64,000 nucleotides of DNA from Psilocybe azurescens (taxonomy: Eukaryota > Basidiomycota > Agaricomycetes > Agaricales > Agrocybaceae): positions 537,410-601,409 of the forward strand of contig JAJIRX010000859.1 of NCBI GenBank assembly GCA_023853785.1, written 5' to 3'. Both the position numbers and the translations under genes were made by a program. Positions within the stretch are counted from its first letter, which is position 1, and each line of letters starts with the position of its first letter. The notes beneath the pieces are model-generated. The model saw nothing but the letters and a program-made list of their open reading frames with translations. It was not told the origin of the DNA and made no database searches. Shown here in pieces: positions 11,501-22,792 of this stretch.

Positions 11501-12820
11501 GTGTATAAGGGGAAGTCGACGATATAGTAAGAAAAGTCTGGCACAATAGAAAGTGACGGTGATTATACAAAAGAAAAGAAACATAAAAATTAATAATAAG
11601 ATGTACAAATAACAATTCAGTGCCCGTTCAGGCGTGGGTTAAAAAAACCAGACAAATAGAATCATTGATACAAGGAGAGGGTAGAAAAAGAAGAAAGAGG
11701 AAAAGAAGAATCCTGCGAGGCCAGGAAGTAGACGAGCCATGAGAAAAAAAAGTAGAGACAGGCATTATTAGGACCAGTTCCTCGGGTGTGTGTGGGTGGG
11801 TGGGTGGCCGAAGATTATTTATATCGCGACCAAGGACAAGACACCGCAAGCAATCAGACTGTAGTCGATGGTGGGAGGGACGAAGTGCTCTCCTGTGACC
11901 CCACCAAAGCCCATAAAGTATAAATTCCCAACCGACTGCGATCGTTGATTCCGAATACGAACAACCCAAGTGATCTGCACACGACCTGGGGGATATAAGG
12001 ACAGAGGAAGCACGAGACTGGAAGAAAGGTGGACCGCCGTTTCCTTTCGTTCGTCCGATATTTCAGTCGAGTCGTCCTCTCATCCATACGGTACGACACT
12101 CTTCGCGCAGGCAGCAGGGGCAGAATATGACCACCATGCAGTTGAACCCGTTCGCGCACCCCGAAAACGCGCCATCCAACCTCGCCCGCCCGCACCGTGA
12201 CGCACCCCACTTTATCTCCGAGTCCGTCCGCGCACAGGGATCCCAGGACAAGAGTAATCATCAAAGACAAGACATCGGCATCAAAAAGTCGAGTCGGCGT
12301 CCCGTTCTACGCCATGTAACCCGTCCGTCCGCGTCATGGCCCTGGCAAAGAGCAAGTATGTATAAGTATCGCTGATTGCCTTGTCCTGAGTCCTGAATCC
12401 TCGAATCCAGGCCGGGAAAAAAAGTGGAGATCCGGAATGATTTGATATCCCTTGATATCCCTTCGAATCCTCGAAATAAAAGGGGGCCGGCCATCCTTGG
12501 ACGGTTTCGTCGCTGCGCGTGCGTGCGTTTCGTTTGGTGTCCTCTCCTTTCCTTCATGTCCCTGCTGCGCCGCCTTCTTCCTGGATACAACCATCACCAC
12601 CCGACGCATCCTCCACCCTCCAAAAAAAAAAGCCCAAAGCAACAAAAAAAAAATCACAAAGTAGAAAAAGAACACAAGGAACTGAAAGAAGATACATCGA
12701 AGCACACCCAAAGATCCACACTCGTCCGCAAAAAAATGAAAATGATAACATATACAAAAGGAAGAAAAATCGACAACTCCGACCGGCGGCATCCCACATC
12801 CAGACATACGACATGTCATG
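11501..12820. other. probable 3' UTR and spacer of the downstream minus-strand gene
   Basis: ORFs here are short and compositionally odd (poly-Phe on minus, Lys/Arg-rich on plus). A runs at 12628-12660 and T-rich minus-strand sequence fit a long untranslated tail of the 12.8-15.5 kb gene. No protein family was recognised. Confidence 0.4.
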
Positions 12821-13657
12821 TCATACAGTGTTCGACACGGTCCTCTTGAACCTAATAGGGAGGTGCAGGTTCACATTCGTGTTGAGCATGTTCGGTCTGT
12901 TGCCGCCGTCGTTGTTGCTGGCGGTGGCGGAGGAGGTACCAGTGTGGGGTATACTCGACGTTGGTGTCGTTGCTTGGTCCCGAGATGAAGAGAGTGTAGC
13001 AGTAGACGCAGACGCGGACGTCGAGGTCGAGGTCGAGGTAGAAGACGCAGAGCCCAACGCAGCCAAAGAAGAAGCAGAAGAAGCAGAAGCAGAAGCAGCA
13101 GCAGACGCAGCCAAAACGTCCGCTATCGAAAACGCGCTCTTCGACACGTCGATCACGGCCTTCGGAGGCTCGACACCATTCGCATTCGCTATCGCCGTCG
13201 CAGTCCGGGATCCCATTTTCCGTGTTTCTGATAACGCTGTATCCTCCTTCTCTTCCTCCTCTTCCTGGTCATCATCATCACCATCATCATCATCATCCAA
13301 ATACACCTCCACATCATTCACGACGATGAAATTCCGCTTCTTCTTCTCCTTCTTCGGCCTCTTCAGCATCGCCGGCCCTCCGCCTTGCCCACCCACGCCC
13401 GCACCCGCACACACGCCCGCACCGACAACGTCCAAGCACAAGGGCGACGGCGGGCCCAACCCTAGCGCCGCAGCGTGCACAGGCATCACGCCCATCCCCG
13501 TCCCCGCCCCCGTCCCTGTCTTCCCGTCCCCCTCCTTCGCCCCTGCTCCCCGCCACCCCTCCCTGCTCAAGCTCTTCCCCTCCCTGCTCACCCCTCTCCC
13601 AGCACCGGGCGCACACCCGCCGACGCGCACGACGTCCCCGCGCGAGCGCAGATTCAC
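12821..13657 (-). other. in-frame ORF continuing past the TAG of the 15.5 kb gene
   Basis: These 278 codons directly follow the TAG at 13660-13658 and stay in the same frame as the upstream coding exon. The segment looks coding: MLKRPKKEKKKRNFIVVNDV runs into EVYLDDDDDGDDDD. It then becomes Ser/Ala/Thr-rich and ends RFKRTVSNTV. The VNDVEVYL block reads like a conserved element, which suggests it belongs to the same protein. Joining would need an intron that removes the stop (no good donor before it is obvious), read-through, or a sequence error. Confidence 0.5.
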
Positions 13658-15503
13658 CTAGCCCCGCAGGGGCGGGAGGTGCGGGAACAGGCTCGTGCCC
13701 GCCCCGGGGCCTTTGTATCCATATCCACAACCATGTGCGGGCGCGGACGCTGGCTGCCGCCCCCGCTGCCTCTCCTCAGAGGGCGGCGGCGGCTGCGGCT
13801 GCGGCGGGAAATACGACCCATGCGCATCAGGAACAGGCCGCTTGAACGTCACATACGCCGGCGTCGTCATCGCCGTCGTCGCCGTAATAGTATTTTTTCG
13901 CCCAATCCCACCGAACGCACCCCCAGCTCCGCCTCCAAGCCGCTCAGGCGAGCAATTAGCGCTCGACGCGCGCGATGAGCGCGGGCTGCTGATATCGAGA
14001 TCGACGTCGCTGTCCTCGAGCGACGCGTTCGTGAGCGAGGGCGTCGGCGGGTGCTCGTGCTCGTGCTCGTGGTCGGTGTCGGTGTCGGTGTGGAAGTCCG
14101 TGTCGGTATCGGTTGTAGTCGTTATCTCGGAGTCAGTGTCTGCGATCTGATCATGATCATGGCCGTGCTCGCCATCCACATCTTTATCCTTCTCAGGCGG
14201 CGGTGCGTTATTCATCATTGCCAGATACACGAATCCAGGTCTTATAGGCGGTGCCTTCGCTTTCGCTGTGGGGAACAAATGCGCTGCTCCTGCTCGCGAT
14301 CCTGTGGTTGCGCCTGAGTTTGCGCCTGCGCCGACGACCGCAGGCGACGAGTACGAGCGGTGCGGGAACGGGAACGGCGAACGCGGTGTCGATGACGATG
14401 TCGGCGACGAGGGCGCTGCAGGCGAGGGCGTGTATGAAGATGAAAGAGAAGGCGAGAGGATGGCGGGCGACGGCGGCGGCGCGCGCGGCATCGGCGGTTT
14501 TTGGCGCTGGAAGCTGATCGTGTAGGGCGCGGCGGCAGCGTTGGCGTTGGCGTCTGTGGGGGACGATGGGCTGGACGCGGCGGCGGCAGCGGTGGACGAT
14601 AGCGGGGACGATGCGTGTGTGTGCCAATGCGTATGCGAATGATGTCCATACCCATATCCGTGCCCGTGTCCGTACCCATACGAGTGCGGATTCGAATACG
14701 CCGTCGGCGCATGCCCATTCACCCCGCCCCTAACCGGACTAACATCCCGCCCACCCGTCGGCGACGCGGCCCCCGAGCTCGTCTGCGACGAGCCCATCGA
14801 CGACGAGTACTCCGCGTCGCTGTCGTTCTCCGCGAGGAGGGGCAGCAGGCCGATCGGCACGGCGGAGAGGTAGTGCCGCGAGGGGCGGCCGGAGATGAGG
14901 TCGCAGGGCTGGTTCGCGCGCGGGAGGGAGCGCTGGATTTCTTTGAGCTCGAGGAGGTCTCTGTAAAAGCGGTGGGTGGATGGGAGGAGGGGGAGGGGAA
15001 GAGGGTGTGTTAGTTTAGGCAGACAGACAGACAGACAGACAGGGTATATGGATATGGAGAAGAGTAGCAGTGGATGAGCAGGGTTGTGCCAACACCAGCA
15101 CCAGCAGCGGCACACGACCGCTCCCATCCAAAAATAAAACACAGAAAGAAAAAAAAAAGGTGGAAGTGGAAATGAAAATGAAAGCTCACTGGTACGTCAG
15201 CTTCCTCGCAGGCTCCGTCGGGGTGCGATCCCACTCGTCGGCTGTGTACACCTCCTCCAGCGCGCCCTCTGCGCCGAACGCGACGCACTTGCGGGACGAC
15301 GTCGCGGAGCAGGTCGATGACGTCGACGCATTCGAGTTGGCGTAGAAGGGGGACGCCACGCCCGGGGAGCCGCCGCCCCCGCTGCTGCTAGCGCCGAGTG
15401 CATCATCAGCATGGGTGCTGCTGGTGGACGACGACGACGGGTGGCCATCGAGTGCGGGGGTCGGTGTCGGAGACAGCGAGGAGAACTTGAGACACCCCTT
15501 CAT
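13658..15503 (-). CDS. low-complexity protein with conserved DRTPTEPARKL block
   Basis: Two exons (15190-15503 and 13658-14960, with a 229-bp intron) give 538 aa in frame. The N-terminus MKGCLKFSSLSP is followed by RKCVAFGAEGALEEVYTADE. Next comes the block WDRTPTEPARKL, spliced into TYQDLLELKEIQRSLP, then SGRPSRHYLSAVPIGLLPLL. This order is shared by a conserved basidiomycete family of unknown function. The rest is disordered: Ser/Pro/Ala-rich, GYGHGHGYGYGH, alternating Asp-Thr (DTDTDTD) and HEHEHEH. The upstream (15.5-16.1 kb) should carry the promoter. It ends at an in-frame TAG, and the ORF then continues (see 12821-13657), so the true C-terminus is in doubt. Nuclear or signalling adaptor is only a guess. 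Confidence 0.7.
15020..15042. repeat. (CAGA)n microsatellite in an intron
   Basis: Five to six CAGA units lie inside the 229-bp intron of the 13658-15503 gene. This may explain why the intron is longer than its neighbours. Confidence 0.8.
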
Positions 15504-17029
15504 TGGTCGTTATTATGATATGCCTGGGATTGGCGTTGGAATTGGCGTTCGTTTGGGGGATCCAGTCTAGCAGAGGGATGTGTGTAGTCTAGAGCAGAAT
15601 CTAGACAGCAGTGGGTGGAGCCAGGTCCAAGGCGGATGGATCGATAAATGCAGGTGAAAACACCAGCGCCGCAACAGACCGAGCTTTTTTGTCGGGTCGT
15701 TTCGGGTGTTTGTTAACGCGACGCGAGCGCCTGAAACAACGACAAAGGGGGGTTCGGAAGGGAGCTATGTCGACGGGCTATGCAAACTCTCGGTGAAAAG
15801 AAAGCAGAAAGTGGTGTGGTTTATGACTCGGTACCTGGAATGAACTATGTATAATACTTTATATGGAACAGTGGAATACGCCAACAAATGTCCAGGGCTG
15901 CCGCTGAGTAGCGGGTGGTAAGTTCAGGCAGGTCACTTGAGCAGCAGTTGTGTCAGAGGGGCGTGGGCGTGTGCTGGGTGATGTATGTAAAGGAGAGGGG
16001 TTGTTTCGCTGGGCAATAATTGCAGTTACGAGCTGGCCTGCAAACCGCTCTTCCGTCCATTCCGTTCGGCCGTTTCATCGGATTTGTCGTATTTTTAGTC
16101 CGAATAAGGCAGGGTTTCTGTTCTATATCTAATTAGTCCAATGTCTCCCCGCATTTCTATTCTTCTTAAGAAAGATCTTCCTCTTCTCTTCGCCTCCACT
16201 CTCCACCTCCGAACTTTCTCTTCTCTACTAGCACTTGCTCGAAGTAAAGTAATGACGCACATCGTCAAAAATCTTCGCAAAAATAGCACCAACTATCACT
16301 ATCACGTGTCTGAACTCCCAGGGACCCCACAGTCAGTGTCGCTCGGCTGGAGCCTGTTGCCTGGCTGCCGCCTGCATGCTGAAGGTCGGAAAATTTCTCC
16401 TAAACAACTGTCACCCTCAAATCAAGAAGAAAAAAAGACAAAACTCTAAAATTCCACATTGCCGGAACACCATGTCGACATTAGTGACCTTTCTCTTTTC
16501 CCTTGCTCTTGTGCTTGTCACCGTCGCTGTCATTGTCAGTCCACAATTTGCTGGGCATCCACATTAACATAAGCCGTCCACATTCTGGTGTCCACAGCAC
16601 TGCGCTGCGTCTCTTTACCCCAGACTAACCAAAATAAACATCCAGGATGATGGGCCATCTGCTTCCCGCGGCGCCGCCACATCTCTTTCCTTTCCTTTCC
16701 TTTCCTTTTCTCGGAATCTTTCTTTCCCCCAAAAAAAAATATGACGGAAGAAATTCCCATGCTGATAAGATCCTCACATCCTACCCCGCCTCGAGTCCTG
16801 ATAACCGACCGACAAAACCAATAACCGACAATCGACAACCCGACAAACACATCAAAAGACTTTCTGGAACCCGGATTTAGGAAGCGCCAGGAAACGCTTA
16901 GCGTATTCTCGAATTTCTCGAAGTTTCGAAAATCGCTCGCTCCGTTAACGTGGAATTTATTTGGTACGGATCCATCCATGGTCCCCTAATTTCTTTCTTT
17001 CCGCTTGCAATAAGCAATCTACATAATCG
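15504..17029. other. promoter region and spacer, no gene seen
   Basis: Begins with the presumed promoter of the 15503 gene. Otherwise there are only short, unconvincing ORFs. A TTTCC run sits at 16686-16710 (pure TTTCC/TTTCCT repeats). Confidence 0.45.
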
Positions 17030-18120
17030 TCCGGGTCATCAGCATCATCGTGGATCGAGCCATCTAACCCACCGATCATAGCACAGACTGCCTGCAAATA
17101 GGGAGGAGAAGTCGGAGTACACGCAAGAACGCGGTGTTACTGATGTCCAACAGTCATAATGATGCTCGTGCTCGTGACTTTCGCCGCCCGAATACGAATG
17201 CAAAGTTCGCACAACATCTGTAACTCACTCATTCATTTGCATTTGCATTTGCAATCTGCTCATTTCACGAAGCACGATCACGCTAGCCTCCCCTCTCCCC
17301 CACCTTCGCGTCTCCGCTGGCCATAGCTTATCGTCTGCATCACTATGCAGGATACGGCGTCCTCTGTGTCCTTGCTCATAATGGCGCTCATGAGCATCAA
17401 GTATTGCCTACCGATGACGCGACGCGGATGGGGATGGCTGGGATCCTCGATATCGGCTCCATCGATCCCTCAGCCTCTCATGGTACTGCACACACTGCGC
17501 ATACGCATACACGTTGGCATCATCGTGAAAGGACAGGACGCTATCCACCCCATCGATCATGGATACCTGCCAGTGTTTGCTCGTGCCCATGCTCACGACT
17601 TTTGACACCGGTGACGCCGACGCGGGTGGTTGGAAATTAGGATCCTCGACATTAACACTACTTAGCTTCATCGATTCCTCAACCTCTCTCGGAACTGCAC
17701 ACACCGCGCACACGCATACGCATTGGCATCGGCGTCATCGTCATCGTGACTGGATGCCATGCCATCCACACCACCAGACCACGCACATCTGCCTGCAAAT
17801 ATGTAGTATTGACCAGCTGAAATTCAGGATGCTGTGTTCTCGAGGGCTGACAATTCGATGATGCTCATACCCGTGACTTTCACTGCCGGCGACGCCGACG
17901 CGGATTGTTGGGATTCCCGACATTATCTTCATCGATTCATCTCGCACCCACTCGAGTCGAGTAAGCCACCCACCACCATCAGCATCAGCATCATCGTGAA
18001 TTCCTGACATCCACCACCAAATCATGCATTAACGCCTACGAATAACGATCAGCAGAAATGCAGGATGTGGTGTCACAAATTTCATGGAGAATCTACGATG
18101 ATGCTCATGACGGACTTGAA
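17030..18120. repeat. degenerate tandem array, unit about 230-260 bp
   Basis: Several landmarks recur in the same order. One is a GATGCTC.TGAC-type anchor near 17161, 17590, 17861 and 18100. A second is a GCAGGAT..GGTGT-type anchor near 17346, 17829 and 18059. A third is ATCGAT-CCTCA followed by ACTGCACACA..GCGCA.ACGCATAC near 17460 and 17670. A fourth is CTGCCTGCAAATA near 17090 and 17791. Spacings cluster around 210-270 bp, or twice that, implying four to five diverged copies. No ORF spans it. Copy borders are approximate. Confidence 0.6.
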
Positions 18121-19019
18121 GTCGCGGTGGTATGCTGGCACTGGCAACGCTGTGCAAGGAATGTGTGTAGTCGCGCTATACATAATCTTAGTCTTGGAGC
18201 CGCGAGCGACTACGGTCGCCACTACTAGTACTACTTACTCTATAGCATCCTCGGACGGGGGGACTCGGAAACGTTCGGAACGTTGCTGTCGATTGCCAAC
18301 TGGCATCCTCGCTCGCTCGATCGCTCAGTGCTTATACGGTGCAGTTGCAATTGCAATGCACACTACTTACGCGCATAGTACGCCAGGCAGCAGCAGCCAC
18401 AAGCCCACTCAAAACTCTGCACTGTGCGTCGGAGTTGGCGATTTTTCGCTCGTGTGACCTCTAATACCCTACAATCGAATTCCAATTCAATATCAACACC
18501 GATATAAATGCTCCACGGGGCCCCATGCGGCGGGGGGCCCCTCCATCACTGCCAGTAGCATCGATGATCATGCAGAGCGCATATACATATCCGCATCTGC
18601 ATCTATTTCTGTGGGCTATTCATTCATTTCCACATACTTTAGTAGCCGGTTCATCATTCCGCTGATAACTCTTCTCTTTCCTTTTCAAACCTTCGGAACG
18701 TACGATCCGAGGGCCTGAGCTTGAGCCCTAGGTTTCAAGCTTCAATTTCCAGCGGACTGGGACCAGACCCCAGACAAGGCGAGGAACGTCGAACACACTG
18801 ACTCCAGTGCGATTTAATATCGGGATTCGGGAGAACTATTAAACCCACATCGAACTTCGAACTTCGGAATTCAAGAAGAGGCCCTGTTTAGTATATAGGT
18901 GTACGTCTATTACCCCGGACTGCATGCGTCACTCCTGATCAGTGTTAGCACTTACATAAACCACAAATTGAACGAAGGAGGGTTACCTGGGCAGGGGGCG
19001 ACCCCGCCGTAATAACGTT
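18121..19019. other. non-coding spacer
   Basis: No gene. It contains a strong GC hairpin (18517-18541) and ends in a short repeated segment related to the repeats that flank the 19.1 kb element. Confidence 0.4.
18517..18541. repeat. GC-rich perfect inverted repeat
   Basis: GGGGCCCC at 18517-18524 is repeated at 18534-18541. Each is self-complementary and the pair can form an eight-base-pair stem with a loop of about nine bases. No gene adjoins it. Confidence 0.5.
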
Positions 19020-19126
19020 ATGGTACGTACCAAAATTCAAACATACTCGAGCGGGGCGCTATATATTTATATACGTAACGTTCCTGGGCAGGGCAGATAG
19101 TACTCACCGCTGTAACCTAACTACTA
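19020..19126 (+). repeat. direct repeat, left copy, flanking the 690-bp element
   Basis: Shares the ordered blocks GTACGTACC, ACTCGAGC, GCTATA, ATACGTAA, GTTCCTGG and CCTAACTAC with 19825-19910. A shorter related piece (ACCTGGGCAGGG to CCGTAAT) sits just upstream, near 18986. Confidence 0.6.
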
Positions 19127-19128
19127 TA

Positions 19129-19818
19129 CAGTCGCGGACAATCAAACTCAACTAAAAAATCAACTTTTATTGATGGCCCTAAAAACCATCGGAATCGGTA
19201 GAATCCCATTTAAGGAGTTTCCTGACCAACTTTCAGCTCATCCTATCGAGCCATTCCCCTTTAAATTACCAATTAAGGAATGCATGCCCTAAAATATTGG
19301 CCGAATCCTTAAAAAAACCAGTAAAATCTTGAAAAATAGCGGAATCGCTTTCTTTTTTGAAGAGTGAGATGATCCTAAAGTTTGGTGGGATTTTATCGAG
19401 CCGTTCCTCTCCAAAAAAATTCCCAAAATCCTATTACCTAAGCCACAAATCACTGATTACTTATCGTAAGGCAAAGAAGAAGGCAAAGAGAAACATTACC
19501 AGCCTTCGGAATCAATCAAAAACAGCTTCCCATGTCCATCCTGTGATTCATGGCAACCTTGATGAGCAATTATATAACGATGAAGGATGGGACGCCAACA
19601 TCTAGCACCTGGATGCCATTATCAACCCAACTTAGGTACATAAAATGTCATTGATTTTGGACAAAAATTTGGCCGATCTAAACGGCTCGTGGGAAAAAAT
19701 TCGGAGGTGTGTTTTTTGACGTATTTCGATGAGCTGAACAAGAATCTGAAATCAGATTCCCGAAAAATTGCCTGGCTACCGAAATCACCAATTTGTCGAG
19801 TTTGATTGTCCGCGACTG
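19129..19818. mobile_element. Tc1/mariner-like non-autonomous element, 690 bp
   Basis: The terminal inverted repeats are CAGTCGCGGACAATCAAACT (19129 onwards) and its exact complement ending at 19818; the match runs about 24 bp with one mismatch. Both ends are flanked by TA (19127-19128 and 19819-19820). CAGT ends plus TA duplication are the Tc1/mariner signature. The interior is AT-rich with one 82-codon ORF (19357-19605) that has no transposase motif, so it must be mobilised in trans. Near-perfect ends suggest fairly recent activity. Confidence 0.85.
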
Positions 19819-19824
19819 TAGTAC

Positions 19825-19910
19825 ATACGTACCCAAAAGTCGTACTCGAGCAGGAAGCTATAAATACGTAATGTTCCTGGCCAAGGCTTACCTCTGTAGC
19901 CTAACTACAT
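19825..19910 (+). repeat. direct repeat, right copy, flanking the 690-bp element
   Basis: Imperfect copy of 19020-19126 in the same orientation. The element therefore lies between two tandem copies rather than inside one, because neither copy is split. Confidence 0.6.
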
Positions 19911-20034
19911 AATATTCATTACTCACTCAGAAACTGAACAAGTTCTCAGATAGATTCAGACTCGAGATGATATCCCGCTCACAAATCGCCACCAACCCCA
20001 CGTATATAGTACCAGCCACATGCTCAATTCATCT

Positions 20035-22792
20035 TCATCCCAGCTTCATCGCCAACAACTCCCTCACTCGCTGCACCTCCCGCGAGCGATACGCCTCAAA
20101 AACCCTTGTGAGCAGCTCAAGCGCGCTCTCCGCTTTATCCCTATACGTAGCCGCCACCACCACATCCGGATCCGCCCCATGCTCAAGGAACGCGCGAAGT
20201 ATCCGCGCCCAGCGTGCCGTACCTTCAGGATCAATATCGTAGACCTCTATCCAGCCTTTGCGATGTGCCTGCTGGACGGCCTCCAGAGCCGCAACCCACG
20301 CCGTTTTAAGCGCCGGCGGAGGCTTGCGCTTGGGTGCTTCCGCCGGATGGTCTTCGTCGTCTGACTTCGGAGCCTTCTCGTTGCTTTGTTGTAATATTAT
20401 TGCGTCCCTGTCAGGCTGTCTGATGAGGTTGGGATTTTCACCGTTCTTCAGTAAAATATCCACAGTTTCGGGATCAGCGAGAGGATACACAGAGTGTTGC
20501 CTGTGTACGAGGTACTCCACGGCATACGATAATAATGGTTTTCCTTGCTCGTATTCATACTCCAGCGTGTCCAGATAGGTCTCCACGTACCCCTTAATCC
20601 CAAACTTCGTGGCGAGTGAAAGGAAAGGGTCGGGGTACTGCTTTGACCCTCTTTCTTCGTATGTACCAAAGCAGCTGCGTGCCCAGCTATCAATGGCTAC
20701 TAACCCACCGCGAGGAGGCCAGTACCAGTTTAGAGTATCATCAAAGGCATTGAGATAGTCGAACATCGCTTGTTGGGAGCTGGGCAGGCATAGTCGGGCG
20801 TGTGTCATCGCAAGGACGATTCGGGACCACCATTCATTGATATTCCGCTGTCTTCGAGGAGCGCCGATAGGGAACCGGAATTGGAAGAGGACGGCTCGGG
20901 TGTGCAATAGGTGCGCGTCGATGTCCGGAAGATGTGATACTATGGCATCCCACACTTCCTTTTGCTTTAGATAGTCTTTGACAGTGCGGTGAAGGTACAT
21001 GATCTTTCGACGGGCGAGAAAGGGATTGTTACGCCGAGCTTTCAGCTGTACAGCAGGTCGCTGCTTCTCGATACTGGTTTGATGGACCTCTACAAGCCCT
21101 GCACAATGCTCCGAAATGTCTGCAATCGTCTGACGACAGAGATCGTAGACTCGATTCTCTGAAATCTCCTGAATGGGGGCGCCAGTATCCAGGGCTGCGA
21201 TACCATCGTCCGTCAATGCCATTTCCCAAACGTGTAACAAATTGGAGTCATCATCCCGGGTGAAGTCACAAACTGCCTCCCGGGCGCGTATTAGTTGGAA
21301 GATTCGGGACATTTTAGGCCGAGTATTTGAGGTTGGCGCTAATAGGAAATAATGAAATAGGTCGTCTAAGGATTTTGGTAGACTTTCCACGAGCCGTTGA
21401 ACTGATGCGAGATCATGATTAGCCTGGTATTTCTCCACTATTGTGCGGACGACTAGGGAGACCCAAAGGAAGACGCCGTCAGCTCGTGCTACTATGACAT
21501 CTACTAATTCCGCCCCTGCTTCAGGCTGGGTTACCATGAGCTGACGGATAGGTTTGTGTTCACCCAATTTACCACGGACAAACTGAAGCATGTCATTGAC
21601 GGTGAGATCTTGCAATCGCAAAGCTGGGATATTGCGGAATGCCTTCTGGAAAACATCCCATGGCCTGCTTGACACACAGATCTTGGTGTGAGGTCGTTGT
21701 CGAGCATGTTCTAAGAGGTCGAATATAATTTGGTGGTCTCCTTCAAATTCATCGAGGCCATCTATCAGAAGGCATATGTACCTTTCACTGTCACGAAGCT
21801 CGAAGAAGCGGTGAAAACCATCAGATAAATCAGATAGGGACCAGGTGCTCGTGAGTTGTATTCGTGTGCGAGTGTCTGCTGTCCATATTTTCCCCATAAC
21901 CCAGGGAATACGGCAGGAATCAGCTCTGGCTGTTGGGTGAGAAGTTGATGCAGCAATGATCGCAGCAAGCCCGCTTGGGACCTCTGAGCCGTTGTCCCAC
22001 TTTCCCAGAAAAAGAAATTTGCCAGAGTGATGGGACTATCTCCAGCCCACTTTTGTAGCATTTCCGCCGTCTGGGATTGTTGATTGATATACCGCATTAA
22101 TGTCGATTTGCCTGACCCAGGCAATCCATGAATCCAATACATAGAAGCGTCGTCAACGCTACATAGCCATGTCCCAAATCCATGGTTGGTTTCATGATAG
22201 ATCCAGTCGAATGTCTCGCTGTATGCTTCTGTTACTTGTTCTTCCCGGTCATTCATGGCTTTAAAAGCAAGGGCGTCCAACAAAAAATCACGTAGTAAGA
22301 CGAACTTCTCCGATTTAGGGTCACAGTCAGCAGCCACTGTTGAAGACAGTGCAGAAGCTGACTTGTATCTATTAGAAGCATTCATGGCTGTGCGGTTCTT
22401 AATCGGACTGTGGTTGAATGCCTGTTAATTGTGTGATCTCGGACACGAAAGGCCTGGAGTCCTGACCGGTCAAGGGATTTCTCTTCAATTTCGAAACGTA
22501 TGGCTTCCATTCTTTGATTAAGAATAGCCATATCTTCCTCGTCCCAAGTTTGCGCTTGAGTCTCATTGTTGCATTCCAACCGAACGAGGATATCTGATGC
22601 GATGATATGTAGACCGAAACAGGTCTTATCATTGGAGACCATGGGTTGAAGTTGCGAAATGATTTGGTGGCAAAGCTGTTGAAGTTCTGATGCCAAGCTT
22701 TTATTTATGCTATCGATAACACGAAGTAGAGTGTAAAAGGCCTGCATGATGGAGTGCCACTGGTGGGAGAAGGCAACGTACCGTTGAATCAT
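20035..22792 (-). CDS. NACHT-domain NTPase (fungal NLR-like)
   Basis: Signal-transducing NTPase of the type used in fungal non-self recognition. The middle ORF starts with a helical region and has Walker A in YWIHGLPGSGKSTLMRYI, followed by NFFFWESGT and QAGLLRSLLHQLL. The C-terminal ORF has Walker B in ICLLIDGLDEFEG, sensor-like KICVSSRPWDVF, and a winged-helix-like continuation ending SLDDLFHYFLL. The tail includes ankyrin-like phrases (VDILLKNGENPNL, FLEHGADPDV) but no clear repeat array. Three ORFs (22792-22382, 22385-21765, 21897-20035) are needed. Both frame changes equal one missing base; one lies near a G4A4 run at about 21890. Either short introns or indels explain them. The N-terminal domain is not recognised and may be incomplete. 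Confidence 0.75.

Noticed and set aside
12334..12849. Phe-rich ORF on minus and Lys/Arg-rich ORF on plus
   Set aside because: Both come from A/T homopolymers in a probable untranslated tail.
13475..14530. Arg/Pro-rich plus-strand ORFs up to 167 codons
   Set aside because: Shadows of the GC-rich, low-complexity coding sequence on the other strand.
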